This document shows, one piece after another, positions 46,229 through 55,318 of a DNA stretch of 58,328 bases. The notes under the pieces are model-generated. The model ran no database searches, was not told where the DNA came from, and saw nothing but the letters and a program-made list of their open reading frames with translations. Each line of letters starts with the position of its first letter. Position 1 is the stretch's first letter. The stretch comes from Candidatus Sumerlaeota bacterium (GTDB lineage Bacteria; Sumerlaeota; Sumerlaeia; Sumerlaeales; Sumerlaeaceae): NCBI GenBank assembly GCA_026398535.1, contig JAPLSQ010000021.1:69726-128053 (forward strand). The letters are read 5' to 3'. A program made the translations under genes and the position numbers.

Positions 46229-47462
46229 GCAACCACGAACCAAGCGAATGATCATAGGATTCGTGCGGCTGGCGCTCGACAACCAAGGGCGCTGGCGTGC
46301 ACGGTATTCATTCGAGGGCGCAGACATCCGACGGGTTCTGCCAGCTTCCGATGAAGTGGAAGCACGGGCGCTGGCGGTTGAAATCAACAAGGGCATCCTT
46401 GGCGGACGTGAAATGTTGCCTTCCATGCGTCCGCCCCCATGCAAGCCAAGCGGTGAAATGTCCGTGACGGAAGCCATAAGAATCGCCATAAGGCAATCCG
46501 GCGGCGGGAAGGTTCACGTTGAACGTCAAATGAAGGGCGGCAACGCCTTCATAGGCTGGCTTGAAACGAATCATCCGAGCGTTCAGGCGTGGCACGAAGT
46601 GAAACCGTCCATGATTGCGCAATGGGCAAGGGAACTTCAGAACGCTGGCAAGGCGTTTGACACGGTGCGGTTGTATCTTGCACCCGTCAAGCTGGCAAGC
46701 CGGTTCTGGGCAACGGAAGAACCTGACATTCACAGAGACGTTGCCCGGCAAGCTCGAGTGAAGCTTCAACGAGGCGAACCGAAGCCGATTCCCGCCTTGA
46801 ACGCGCAACAAATGCGGGCGTTCCTTGACTGGCTTCAGGCGGATACGCCGCGTTTACACAATCTCGCAATGCTCATGGCGTTTGCGGGCTTGCGTATGTT
46901 CGAAGCGGCGGCGTTGCGTGAACGCGACTTGAACCTTCAGGCGGGAAACGTGACAATCACAGACACGGGAACCCACAAGCCGAAGAACCGTTCAAGCTAT
47001 CGGGTGTTGCCATTGTGCCATGATGCGCTTTCCTTTATCCGTGAACACGTGACGCGGGGAACGGTGCGCAACGCGGACACAGGGCAACCGGTGTTTTGCA
47101 ACGCCCATGGCGGGGCATGGACTGTCAATGCCCTGCGACTGTCATGGAACAAGGCAATGAAACGGGCAAGGCGCAAATTGGATTTGCCGAACAGATTCCA
47201 ACCGCATCACTTGCGGGCAAGCTTCGCAACGCTTGCAAGGCGCGGCGGATGCGATGCCCGATTGCTTCAGGCATATCTTGGGCATTCGAGAAATGACATC
47301 CTTGGCGGGCATTACGAAGCCGTAACAACGGATGATTTGCGCGGTGTGGTTGCGGCATTCGAGCGGGCGTTCAACGCTGAAAATGGGGCATCTGGCTGGC
47401 AACAAACTGGCAATGCCGAACAAGCGCGTTTTGTAAGTGAAGTAGTTTCAATGGTTCTGTGA
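46221..47462 (+). CDS. Tyrosine recombinase (integrase) of the tRNA-Phe element
   Basis: A 413-residue site-specific recombinase. ATG 46221 overlaps the previous gene by 8 bp and has GGGG upstream. The N-terminal arm-binding part (about 5-70) precedes a SAM-like core-binding domain (about 85-180). The catalytic domain (about 195-375) shows Arg225 (FAGLRMFEAA), a Lys in KPKNRSSYRVLPL, His329-x-x-Arg332 (HHLRASFATLARRG), His355 (YLGHSRND) and nucleophile Tyr365 (GGHYEA). All active-site residues are present. The 3' end carries an arm-type site (47397-47414) and the stop lies 3 bases from attR. Confidence 0.95.
   Translation: MIKQPRTKRMIIGFVRLALDNQGRWRARYSFEGADIRRVLPASDEVEARALAVEINKGILGGREMLPSMRPPPCKPSGEMSVTEAIRIAIRQSGGGKVHVERQMKGGNAFIGWLETNHPSVQAWHEVKPSMIAQWARELQNAGKAFDTVRLYLAPVKLASRFWATEEPDIHRDVARQARVKLQRGEPKPIPALNAQQMRAFLDWLQADTPRLHNLAMLMAFAGLRMFEAAALRERDLNLQAGNVTITDTGTHKPKNRSSYRVLPLCHDALSFIREHVTRGTVRNADTGQPVFCNAHGGAWTVNALRLSWNKAMKRARRKLDLPNRFQPHHLRASFATLARRGGCDARLLQAYLGHSRNDILGGHYEAVTTDDLRGVVAAFERAFNAENGASGWQQTGNAEQARFVSEVVSMVL
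47397..47414 (+). repeat. Right-arm integrase-type site inside the integrase 3' end
   Basis: TGGCAACAAACTGGCAAT. Its first 16 bases match 39762-39777 with one mismatch, and AAACTGGCAAT (47404-47414) matches 39802-39812 exactly. The distance to the core (51 bases) is similar to that on the left (48 bases). Confidence 0.65.
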
Positions 47463-47465
47463 AGG

Positions 47466-47536
47466 AGAGCAGAGGACTGAAAATCCTTGTGTCGGCGGTT
47501 CGATTCCGTCTCCCGGCACCCTTCATTTACAAGGAC
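47466..47536 (+). repeat. attR: 71-bp direct repeat with displaced tRNA-Phe 3' end
   Basis: Exact copy of 39621-39691. It contains the anticodon arm, T-arm and acceptor 3' strand only, so it is not a functional tRNA. The true chromosomal sequence resumes after it. Confidence 0.95.
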
Positions 47537-47601
47537 AGGAAACGAGCCGTGGAACAGGTCAAAATGCGTCTGGGGGAGGAGGCGCGAAGCAGCAGAGGGG
47601 A

Positions 47602-48969
47602 TCAGTTGATCAAACGTTGCGACAACGTCCTCGCGACCTTCCAGACGTCACCAGCGCCCAGTGTGATGACCAGATCGTTCGGCCGGACTATATTCGCGAC
47701 ATAATCGGCAACCTTGTCCAATCCGGAAATGAAATGCACAGAGGGATGATGGTTGTCCCTGAGACTCTGAACTATCAGGTCGGAAGAAACATGAGGGATG
47801 GGATCTTCGCCCGCGCTGTAGATGTCCGTGACCACAACTTCATCGGCATTGACAAACGCGGCGCCGAACTCGGTCGCGAGCGACTGGGTGCGGCTGAAAC
47901 GGTGCGGCTGGAAAATGCTCACGATGCGGCGCCCTTGTTTGCGGGCCGCGCAGAGCGTCGCCTTGATCTCACTGGGATGGTGGGCGTAATCATCGACAAC
48001 AATGTATTGATCGTTGTGCCCAATGATCTCAAACCGCCGCTCGACGCCATGAAACGCCGCCAATCCCTGAACCGCCTGCTCAAACGACAGGCCGACTCGC
48101 AAGGCTGCCGCGATGACAGCCAGTGAATTGGCCACATTATGCTCACCCGGAACATTGAGCGCCGCCGGTCCAAGATGTTCGCCGTCGAACTCAACGTCGA
48201 AGGCGCCGCAAAGCCCATTGGTCTCTATGTTGCGCGCCACAAGCCGAGCACCCGGATTCAAACCATACGAGACGCATTCACAACATCCGCCGATTGTCTC
48301 AAGCAGCGAACGCGCCCCGGGATCATCGGCGCAATAAACGCACAAACCGCCTGGTTTGATGTTCGAAATGTAGCGTGAAAAGATGTCATCAAGCTGGGAA
48401 CGGCTGCGATAATAGTCGGTGTGATCCAATTCAATGTTGGTGATGATTGCGATTTCAGGGTGAAACTCGACCAGGGAGCCGTCGCTCTCGTCCGCCTCGA
48501 TGATGAACCATTCGCTTTGACCCGCGCGCGCGTTGTCTGACAACGTTTTGATGATCCCTCCCACCACATAGGATGGCACAAGCCCCGCGTGAGACAAAAC
48601 CGTGGCCGCCATCGACGACGTGGTTGTTTTTCCGTGTGTGCCGGCAATTGCGATTCCCCGGTGCGTGTTGACAAGCTGCGCCAGCTTCAGCGCGCGATGA
48701 ACTATGGGAATGCCGAGACGCCGAGCCTCGCAAACCTCGATGTTGTCAGGACGGATGGCCGAGCTGACAACCACTTCTGCGGCGCCGTGAACATTGGCCG
48801 CAGCGTGGCCTATGGAGATCGCCGCTCCCCTGTCATGCAACTCCCTTGTCAGCAATGACTCTTTTGCGTCGGAACCGCTGACATCCATCCCCATCTGCAT
48901 AAGAACACGGGCAATCCCGCTCATCCCAATCCCGCCAATACCAACAAAATGCGCCGTTTTCTCTGCCAT
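47602..48969 (-). CDS. murC: UDP-N-acetylmuramate--L-alanine ligase
   Basis: A 455-residue Mur ligase that adds L-Ala to UDP-MurNAc in the cytoplasm. Start ATG 48969 (MAEKTAHFVGIGGIGMSGIA) gives the canonical N-terminus; AGG is 4-6 bases upstream, and an in-frame ATG lies 18 bases earlier. The ATP loop is GTHGKTTT at 110-117. Also visible are EADESDGS, NIELDHTDYY and DDYAHHPSEIKATL. The C-terminal domain is complete (TLGAGDVWKVA). It is not in a mur cluster here; the stop faces the element's right end. Confidence 0.96.
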   Translation of the reverse strand: MAEKTAHFVGIGGIGMSGIARVLMQMGMDVSGSDAKESLLTRELHDRGAAISIGHAAANVHGAAEVVVSSAIRPDNIEVCEARRLGIPIVHRALKLAQLVNTHRGIAIAGTHGKTTTSSMAATVLSHAGLVPSYVVGGIIKTLSDNARAGQSEWFIIEADESDGSLVEFHPEIAIITNIELDHTDYYRSRSQLDDIFSRYISNIKPGGLCVYCADDPGARSLLETIGGCCECVSYGLNPGARLVARNIETNGLCGAFDVEFDGEHLGPAALNVPGEHNVANSLAVIAAALRVGLSFEQAVQGLAAFHGVERRFEIIGHNDQYIVVDDYAHHPSEIKATLCAARKQGRRIVSIFQPHRFSRTQSLATEFGAAFVNADEVVVTDIYSAGEDPIPHVSSDLIVQSLRDNHHPSVHFISGLDKVADYVANIVRPNDLVITLGAGDVWKVARTLSQRLIN

Positions 48970-49077
48970 CTTGCCTGCTCTCCACACTATGCTGGCGCAT
49001 CGATCCAGCCAACGCCTATCGCAAATGCATCAGCACCGTTAATAAATTCCGTCATGACAAACATTTTATGGAAATCC

Positions 49078-49106
49078 TTGACAGCCCCGCAATCCGTCCG
49101 AAATCT
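49078..49106 (+). promoter_or_regulatory. Candidate promoter for the yajC operon
   Basis: TTGACA at 49078-49083 and AAATCT at 49101-49106 with a 17-base spacer, 37 bases upstream of the yajC ATG. The -35 box is ideal; the -10 box is weak. Confidence 0.4.
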
Positions 49107-49142
49107 GTCCGTCTGTCATGCAATCCGTAAGAAAGAAAACGA

Positions 49143-49523
49143 ATGGATAAATTAATCGACACGCTGGCCCTTGCCGCCCAGTCATCGGCCGAAAGCGCGC
49201 AAGGGACGCCTCAGCAAACCAACATACTCATGTTTGTCGCGATGTTCGGCGCAATCTTCCTGGTTTTTTACATGCTGATCCTTCGCCCGCAGAAAAAAGA
49301 GCAGAAACGCCAGGAGCAAATCCGCGAGTCCATCAAAAAAGGCGACAAGGTCGTGAGCATCGGCGGAATACACGGAACCGTGGTCGGCGTGGACACAACC
49401 AACAATATCGTCACCTTGCAGGTGGACCGCAATGTGAAAATTGATTTTTCCAAGGCGGCCATCGCCACCGTCACGCCGCGCGGAGACACAGGGGAAACCG
49501 GCAACGCAAAGGAGTCAAAATAG
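49143..49523 (+). CDS. yajC: Preprotein translocase accessory subunit YajC
   Basis: A 126-residue membrane protein of the Sec holotranslocon. One membrane helix (about 29-46, MFVAMFGAIFLVFYMLIL) is followed by RPQKKEQKRQEQI and the typical beta domain KGDKVVSIGGIHGTVVGVD. It is the first gene of a run with HD and secDF; YajC usually lies just before SecD. The weak ribosome site (AAAGAAAA) precedes ATG 49143. Confidence 0.94.
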   Translation: MDKLIDTLALAAQSSAESAQGTPQQTNILMFVAMFGAIFLVFYMLILRPQKKEQKRQEQIRESIKKGDKVVSIGGIHGTVVGVDTTNNIVTLQVDRNVKIDFSKAAIATVTPRGDTGETGNAKESK

Positions 49524-49596
49524 CTTTTCTTTCCGCCAGCGCGAAGGGCGCTTCACTTCACGAATATAATATGGGGCTTGATTGCAGAGGATTGAC

Positions 49597-50304
49597 TTGC
49601 CATTGCCAGAAGTCCAGATAATCACAGAGAAGCTTGATGCCGGCCGTGTGACCGTCGAGCAGGTGCGCGATGATCCGCAGGTGCGCGACCTGATCGCCAT
49701 GGCTGACGACTACATGAGCACCGTGGGATATACCGACCACGGCATGAATCATGTCGGGCGCGTGGCCGAACAGGCTTTCACGATCCTTTGCGACCTTGGC
49801 TTGCCCCGCCGCGAGGCTGAACTGGCCGCCATCGCCGGCTACCTGCACGACACGGGCAACGTCGTCCACCGCATCAACCACGCGCAATCCAGCGCGCTCA
49901 TGGCGTTCACGATTCTTTTGCGCATGGGCATGCCAATGCGCGAAATTGCCGCCGTTCAGGGAGCGATTGCCAACCATGACGAGGACACCGGAGAACCCGT
50001 GTCAAACGCCGGAGCCGCCCTGATTATCGCCGATAAATCCGATGTGCTGCGATCACGCGTCCGAAACCCCAAAATGATCAATTTCGACATTCACGACCGC
50101 GTCAATTACGCCGCCGAAAAATCCGAGCTGTTTGTGAATCACGACCGCCATCTTATCACTCTCAAACTGAAAATTGACACAACCATCAGCCAGGTTATCG
50201 AGTACTTCGAGATTTTTATGTCGCGCATGACCATGAGCCGGCGGGCCGCAAGTTTCCTTAATTGCGACTTCAGCCTGATCATCAACGAAATTCAGCTTAT
50301 GTAA
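49597..50304 (+). CDS. HD-domain phosphohydrolase
   Basis: A 235-residue cytoplasmic protein. TTG 49597 is chosen because AGAGG lies 6 bases upstream; no ATG gives a full domain. HD residues include HGMNHVGRVAEQA (first His), YLHDTGN (His84-Asp85), then VHRINHA and IANHDEDTG. A Lys/Asp-rich segment follows (IADKSDVLRSR). HD proteins hydrolyse phosphate esters or nucleotides; the substrate is unknown. It sits between yajC and secDF in the same direction, so it may be co-transcribed with the Sec genes. Confidence 0.85.
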   Translation: MPLPEVQIITEKLDAGRVTVEQVRDDPQVRDLIAMADDYMSTVGYTDHGMNHVGRVAEQAFTILCDLGLPRREAELAAIAGYLHDTGNVVHRINHAQSSALMAFTILLRMGMPMREIAAVQGAIANHDEDTGEPVSNAGAALIIADKSDVLRSRVRNPKMINFDIHDRVNYAAEKSELFVNHDRHLITLKLKIDTTISQVIEYFEIFMSRMTMSRRAASFLNCDFSLIINEIQLM

Positions 50305-50361
50305 GAAAGGAATCATCACAGCGCGCCGCGGAATATTCCGCGGACGCCTGGCCAAAATACC

Positions 50362-53052
50362 ATGCAATCAAATCTGAAACTGCGTCTCTCCATCGTGCTG
50401 ATCGTTCTGATCGGCGCCATGATTCTTATCTGGCCCACCATCTATTACTTCCTTGCGGTGTCCGGCAAAGTCAGCGTCACTCCTGAAAAACTCGAATCCC
50501 TGCGGCGCAAGAGCGTCCCATTGGGGCTCGACCTGCAGGGCGGCGTGGATGTGCTCCTGGCCATCGACCAGGAAAAAACACGCCAGAACAAACTCAACGG
50601 CATCGCCGAGGAATTGCGCACCCGCTTCCGCCAGGAAAGCCCCCCCCTCGACGCCACCATCGAACTGTCCACCCGGACCCAGCAGATCATGCTGACTGCC
50701 AACAAGCCCGAACAGTTGCGCAGTGTGGATAACGTCCTCGCCACATTCAAAAATATCTTCCCTGGCTATAAAACCGGCTCCATCAAAGCGGAAGAGCCAA
50801 TCGGACTCACCGCTGACTCACAAATGCTTGCCCAGGATCTGAACGCGACGGTGGACAGCGCCCTCAAAGTCATCCGCGACCGCGTGGACAAGCTGGGCGT
50901 GACCCAGCCGTCGGTCGCCCGTCAGGGCGAAAACCGCATCCGCGTGCAGATCCCCGGCGAGAAAGACCCTCAAGCCGTTCTGTCCAACATCATTAAACCG
51001 GCGCATCTTGAATTCCGCGGTGTGCACACGGCCTCGCAACCCGGACCCGACGACAAGTATTACGACGACAGCTCGCAATACATTGACCTCAAAACCGGTA
51101 AACCCCTGCCGGACAAGAAAATCCCGGTCGGATGGGAAACGCGGATTTACCGCGACTCAAGAACCGATCCCAAAACCGGCGAATCCAAAACAGAAGAGCG
51201 ATACATTCTCGTCCGCCAGAAAGTGGAGATGACCGGCGCGATGCTCAACGATTCCTGGGTCACCGTCAACCAGGCCAGTTTTGAGTCGCCCGTGCAGGTG
51301 TGGCTGGAATTCAAACCCGAAGGCGCCAAACGCTTTGCGGAAGTCACAACCACGTGGCGTCACAAACCGCTGGCGGTGTTGCTCGACGGCGTGGTCTACA
51401 CGGCGCCTAACGTGAACGAGGTCATCACCGAAGGCCGCTGCTACATCCACGGCAATTTCTCGCAGGAGGAGGCGCGCAACCTCAGCCTCATCCTCAAGGC
51501 CGGCGCGCTTCCCGCCGAGATGCAGCCAATCCAGAAAAGCATCGTCGAGGCAACCCTCGGCGCCGACACTATCCGATCGTCCGTCATGGCGCTTGTCGTC
51601 GGCAGCTTCATTGTCGCAGCCCTGATGATCGGGTATTATTCCATGGCCGGCGTCATCGCCGTCATTGCCGTCATCATCAACGTGTTTCTGATCCTCGCAT
51701 TCATGAAACTTGCCAGCGCCACGCTGACACTCTCAGGAATCGGGGGCATCCTTCTGACAGTCGGCATGGCGGTGGACGGCAATGTGCTGATCTACGAGCG
51801 CATCCGCGAGGAACTCAAAGCGGGCAAGAGCCTCAAGGCGTCCATCGCGCTCGGTTTCAGCCGCGCTTTCGACGTCATCTTCGACGCCAACCTTACGACT
51901 CTAATCTCCGGCCTTGTCCTTCTGCAGTTCGGCGAGGGGTCGGTCAAAGGGTTTGCCCTCGCGTTGAATGTCGGCATCATCGCCACGCTCTTTACGGCGC
52001 TGTTCTGCACACGCGCGCTCGTTGATTTCTGGTTCAATTGGAAAAAGACTCTGCCTGTGGGGCATTTCCAGTGGTTCAAAGATGGCGGTTACATCGACTT
52101 CATCAACATGCGCAAATTCTCCTATGTCTTCTCCACAATCCTGTTTATCCTGAGCGTCCTCGTCATCCTGCCAATCCCCAATTTCCCGGGCATCAATTGG
52201 GGCGTGGACTTCCAGGGTGGACTGCTTACCGAGGTCATCGTCAACAAACCGGTCGATACCCAGACAGTTCAGGGACCCTACGCCGACTGGCGCGTGCAGA
52301 AGGTGGCCGGCGAGCAAAAACTGCTTATACGCGCGAAATTCGTGGACGAGAGCAGGGATCAGATCTCCAACACCCAAAAAGAAGTTGAGACGCGCCTCGA
52401 CAAAATCATCGGCAAGGGAGCATATTCCATCGCCGGCTCGGACGCCGTGGGCAATGAAGTGGGGCGCGAGTTCACACAAAAAGCCATCCTGGCCGCAGTC
52501 CTGGCATCCGTCGGAATTCTTGTCTACATGTGGTTCCGGTTCGAGTTCCTGTTCGGATTCGCCGCCGTCGTGGCGCTCTTCCATGATGTCATCATCGTTT
52601 TTGGCATCTACAACCTGCTCGGAACCTATAAGCTGGCCGGCGAAGTCACGCTCGATGTTGTCTCGGCCCTGCTGGTCATCATCGGCTATTCTGTCAACGA
52701 CACGATCATCATCTTCGACCGCATCCGCGAAAACATGAAATTGCATCCCGGCATGGAGCAAAAACGCCTGATCAACACAAGCATCTGCGAATCTCTCAAC
52801 CGGACGATCATGACCGTGAGCACCGTGCTTCTGGTGCTGCTTGTCATGCTCCTGATCGGCGGATCCGGACTGTTCGATTTCGCGCTTGTCCTTTTCATCG
52901 GCATCATCAAGGGCACATACTCATCGAGCTTTGTGGCATCGCCCATCCTCTACGACATCCACCGCTGGCAACAGAAACGGGCATCCGCCGCAAGACAGCA
53001 GGCCGCATCGACCAAGGTTGTGACTTCCCTGATCAAAGAAAAAACACGGTGA
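50362..53052 (+). CDS. secDF: Fused protein-export membrane protein SecD-SecF
   Basis: An 896-residue single chain with SecD (about 1-560) and SecF (about 585-885), together giving 12 predicted membrane helices. SecD landmarks are LGLDLQGGVDVLLAID (about 54-69), VIRDRVDKLGVTQPSV, and VGMAVDGNVLIYERIREEL. SecF landmarks are NWGVDFQGGLLTEV (about 613-626), VGNEVGREFTQKA and YSVNDTIIIFDRIREN. It uses the proton gradient to help pull proteins out of SecYEG. Fusion of both halves also occurs in other bacteria. The start has no strong ribosome site. Confidence 0.96.
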   Translation: MQSNLKLRLSIVLIVLIGAMILIWPTIYYFLAVSGKVSVTPEKLESLRRKSVPLGLDLQGGVDVLLAIDQEKTRQNKLNGIAEELRTRFRQESPPLDATIELSTRTQQIMLTANKPEQLRSVDNVLATFKNIFPGYKTGSIKAEEPIGLTADSQMLAQDLNATVDSALKVIRDRVDKLGVTQPSVARQGENRIRVQIPGEKDPQAVLSNIIKPAHLEFRGVHTASQPGPDDKYYDDSSQYIDLKTGKPLPDKKIPVGWETRIYRDSRTDPKTGESKTEERYILVRQKVEMTGAMLNDSWVTVNQASFESPVQVWLEFKPEGAKRFAEVTTTWRHKPLAVLLDGVVYTAPNVNEVITEGRCYIHGNFSQEEARNLSLILKAGALPAEMQPIQKSIVEATLGADTIRSSVMALVVGSFIVAALMIGYYSMAGVIAVIAVIINVFLILAFMKLASATLTLSGIGGILLTVGMAVDGNVLIYERIREELKAGKSLKASIALGFSRAFDVIFDANLTTLISGLVLLQFGEGSVKGFALALNVGIIATLFTALFCTRALVDFWFNWKKTLPVGHFQWFKDGGYIDFINMRKFSYVFSTILFILSVLVILPIPNFPGINWGVDFQGGLLTEVIVNKPVDTQTVQGPYADWRVQKVAGEQKLLIRAKFVDESRDQISNTQKEVETRLDKIIGKGAYSIAGSDAVGNEVGREFTQKAILAAVLASVGILVYMWFRFEFLFGFAAVVALFHDVIIVFGIYNLLGTYKLAGEVTLDVVSALLVIIGYSVNDTIIIFDRIRENMKLHPGMEQKRLINTSICESLNRTIMTVSTVLLVLLVMLLIGGSGLFDFALVLFIGIIKGTYSSSFVASPILYDIHRWQQKRASAARQQAASTKVVTSLIKEKTR

Positions 53053-53068
53053 AGCGCAGCATAAGCCC

Positions 53069-55146
53069 ATGAATATCACTCCCAGCAAATCCGCAATGTT
53101 GCTTTCTCCGGCCATTCCGGCGCAGGCAAAACCGCGCTGGTCGAATCGGTCGCATTCAACCTCAAACTCACCGACAGGCTCGGCCGCGTCGAGGACGGCA
53201 ACACCATCTCTGATTATGACCCCGAGGAGATCAAACGCCATGTGTCCATCAACGCGTCGCTTATTCCCGTCGAGCGGCTCGGCGCCAAAATCAACATCCT
53301 CGATTTGCCGGGTTACCGCGACTTCGTGGGCGAAATCCGCAACTCCATGCGCGTCTGCGACGGTGTGGCAATCGTCGTCGACGCATCCGCCGGTGTGGAA
53401 GTGGGAGCCGAACTGGCATGGGAATATGCCGGAGAGTTCAACCTGCCGTGTGTTTTTATCGTCAACAAAATCGACCGCGAACGGGCCAACTACGAAAATG
53501 CGCTGAATGAAATCAAAAAAGCGTTCGGTTGCCGTCTTGTAACGGTGACATATCCCATGGGCGGGGCGGCATCCTTCGAAGGATGTGTTGATCTCCTGAA
53601 GATGAAAATGTCAAAAGGCGATAACGGGAAATCCGTTGACGCCGATATTCCCGCCCAAGCAAGAAAACAGGCTGACGACCTGCGCGCCGAACTGATCGAG
53701 GCCGCCGCCGAGGGCGAGGATGCCATCACTGAGAAATTCCTGGAAGAGGCGGCGCTAACCAGCGAGGAAATCCTGCGCGGGATCAAACTCGGAATGATGG
53801 CGCGCCGCATATGCCCTGTCCTCACCGTCAGCGCCGCCCAAGGCGCTGGTGTGACAAACCTGCTGGATTTCATCGTCAACTGTTTCCCCTCCCCCGCCGA
53901 GCGCGAAGCCGTCATGGCAAAGAACGTGAAAAGCCAGGCCGACGTGGAACTGAAGTGCGACGAATCGGCGCCTGCCGTCGCATACGTTTTCAAAACAATC
54001 AGCGACCCCTACACCGGACACCTGACATTCTTCAAAGTGATCCAGGGTGAGGTGGTCAATGATTCATTACTGTCCAACATCAGTCGCGGGCACGAGGAGC
54101 GCGTGAACCATCTTATGACCATGCGCGGCAAAAAACCCGAGCCGGTCAACAAGGTGAGCGCCGGCGATATCGGCGTGCTGGCCAAACTCAACGCCACCCA
54201 CACCGGCGACACGCTTTGCGCGCCAAAGACCGCCACGCTCGTCCAACCTACCACAATGCCCCCCATCACCGTCCAGATGGCCGTGACCGCCAAATCCAAG
54301 GAGGACGAGGAAAAAATCGGCATGGTGATCCACCGGCTCATCGAGCAGGACCCCACGCTGAACCTGCACCGCGACCCCGCGATCAAGCAAACCATCATCT
54401 CGGGCATGGGCGAAACCCAACTCGACGTGGCCGTGGCGCGCCTGAAATATCAGAGCAAGGTCGAGGTGGAATTGCATGTGCCAAAGGTCCCATACCGCGA
54501 AACAATCACCAGAAAAGCCGAGGGACAGGGCAAACACAAAAAACAGTCGGGCGGGCGCGGACAATTCGGCGAATGCTGGCTGAGACTCGAACCCCAGCCC
54601 GAAGGCGCGGGATTTGCCTTCGAATGGAAAATCGTGGGCGGAGTCATTCCCACTAAATATCAGCCCTCAGTCGAAAAGGGCATTGTGCAGGCCATGGAGC
54701 GCGGCATTGTCGCCGGATACCCCGCCGTCGACATCATGGCATCTTGCTATGACGGCAAAGATCACCCCGTCGACTCAAGCGACATGGCATTCCAAATCGC
54801 AGCATCAAAAGGCTTCAAGGCCATCGCCAGGACCGCAAATCCTATCCTGCTCGAACCCATCTGCAAGGTCAAGGTCATCGTTCCCGAACAGTACATGGGC
54901 GACGTGATGGGCGACCTCAACTCGCGGCGCGGACGCATCCTTGGCATGAACGCCGAGGGGCGAAAACAGATCGTCGACGCACTCGTGCCCCTGAGCGAAA
55001 TGTACGAATATTCAAAACAACTGCGTTCCATCACCCAGGGCCGCGGCACGTTCGAAATGGTTTATGACCACTACGAGCGCTTGCCGGCCGACTTGCAGAA
55101 CAAAATCGTGGCCGCAGCAGCGCCAGAAGCCGAAGAAGAAGAATAA
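53069..55146 (+). CDS. EF-G-like translation GTPase (EF-G2 type) with apparent one-base frameshift near the start
   Basis: The main frame (about 690 residues to TAA 55144-55146) has G1 FSGHSGAGKT, G3 DLPGYRDF and G4 NKID, then domains II-V of EF-G (SGMGETQLDV; GVIPTKYQPSVEKGI; GDLNSRRGRILGM). Tyr replaces the catalytic His of DTPGHVDF, as in EF-G-like paralogues with RLGRVEDGNTISDYDPEE. In this frame no ATG, GTG, TTG or CTG precedes the P-loop. ATG 53069 (MNITPSK) lies in another frame; adding one A to the AAA run at 53087-53089 would join it to IRNVAFSGH. It may be a sequencing error, a true mutation or an unusual start. The GTG at 53242 would lose the P-loop. Confidence 0.9.
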
Positions 55147-55185
55147 ACTGGCGGCCCTGTTGCGCAAGCAATATGCCGTGACGAT

Positions 55186-55230
55186 GCGGGCGGGACGCCC
55201 GCGCACCCGGGGCGGACAGGATGTCCGGGT
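55186..55230. repeat. GC-rich double hairpin between two genes
   Basis: GCGGGCG-GGA-CGCCCGC (55186-55202) is a 7-bp stem, followed by ACCCGG...CCGGGT (55205-55230). The first half (TGCGGGCGGGACG) recurs at 58125 in another intergenic space. It is not followed by a T-run, so it is a repeat or attenuator rather than a clear terminator. Confidence 0.45.
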
Positions 55231-55253
55231 CATGGCAAAACAGTTATTTTTAA

Positions 55254-55282
55254 TTGGCATTTTCCCGGCCGCGCGATATATT
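55254..55282 (+). promoter_or_regulatory. Sigma-70-type promoter of the Ig-like secreted protein gene
   Basis: TTGGCA (55254-55259), 17-base spacer and TATATT (55277-55282), in an AT-rich stretch. GAGAGG and then the GTG start at 55319 follow at proper distance. Confidence 0.6.
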
Positions 55283-55318
55283 ATATATGTGAATTTTGAC
55301 AAGAGAGGAAAAATAACC

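Larger units (their letters stand above)
39692..47536 (+). mobile_element. Integrative element in tRNA-Phe (about 7.8 kb), satellite- or plasmid-like
   Basis: Bounded by 71-bp repeats and containing a tyrosine integrase whose stop lies three bases before attR. Order from left: arm-type repeats, terminator, a minus-strand three-gene cargo operon (40120-41854), then a plus-strand block of sigma-region-2-like protein, HTH protein, DUF5659-like protein, Prim-Pol/DUF3987, excisionase-like protein and integrase. No capsid, terminase, portal, relaxase or conjugation genes are present. It can therefore probably replicate and excise but would need a helper to spread. The hexamer CTCGAG is unusually frequent inside. 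Confidence 0.9.

Noticed and set aside
47466..47518. Second tRNA-Phe gene
   Set aside because: Only the 3' part from the anticodon arm onward is present; the 5' acceptor strand and D-arm are missing. It is the displaced end at attR.
53242..55146. EF-G-like gene starting at GTG 53242
   Set aside because: This start would remove the G1 P-loop and switch I region, which are clearly encoded upstream in the same frame.
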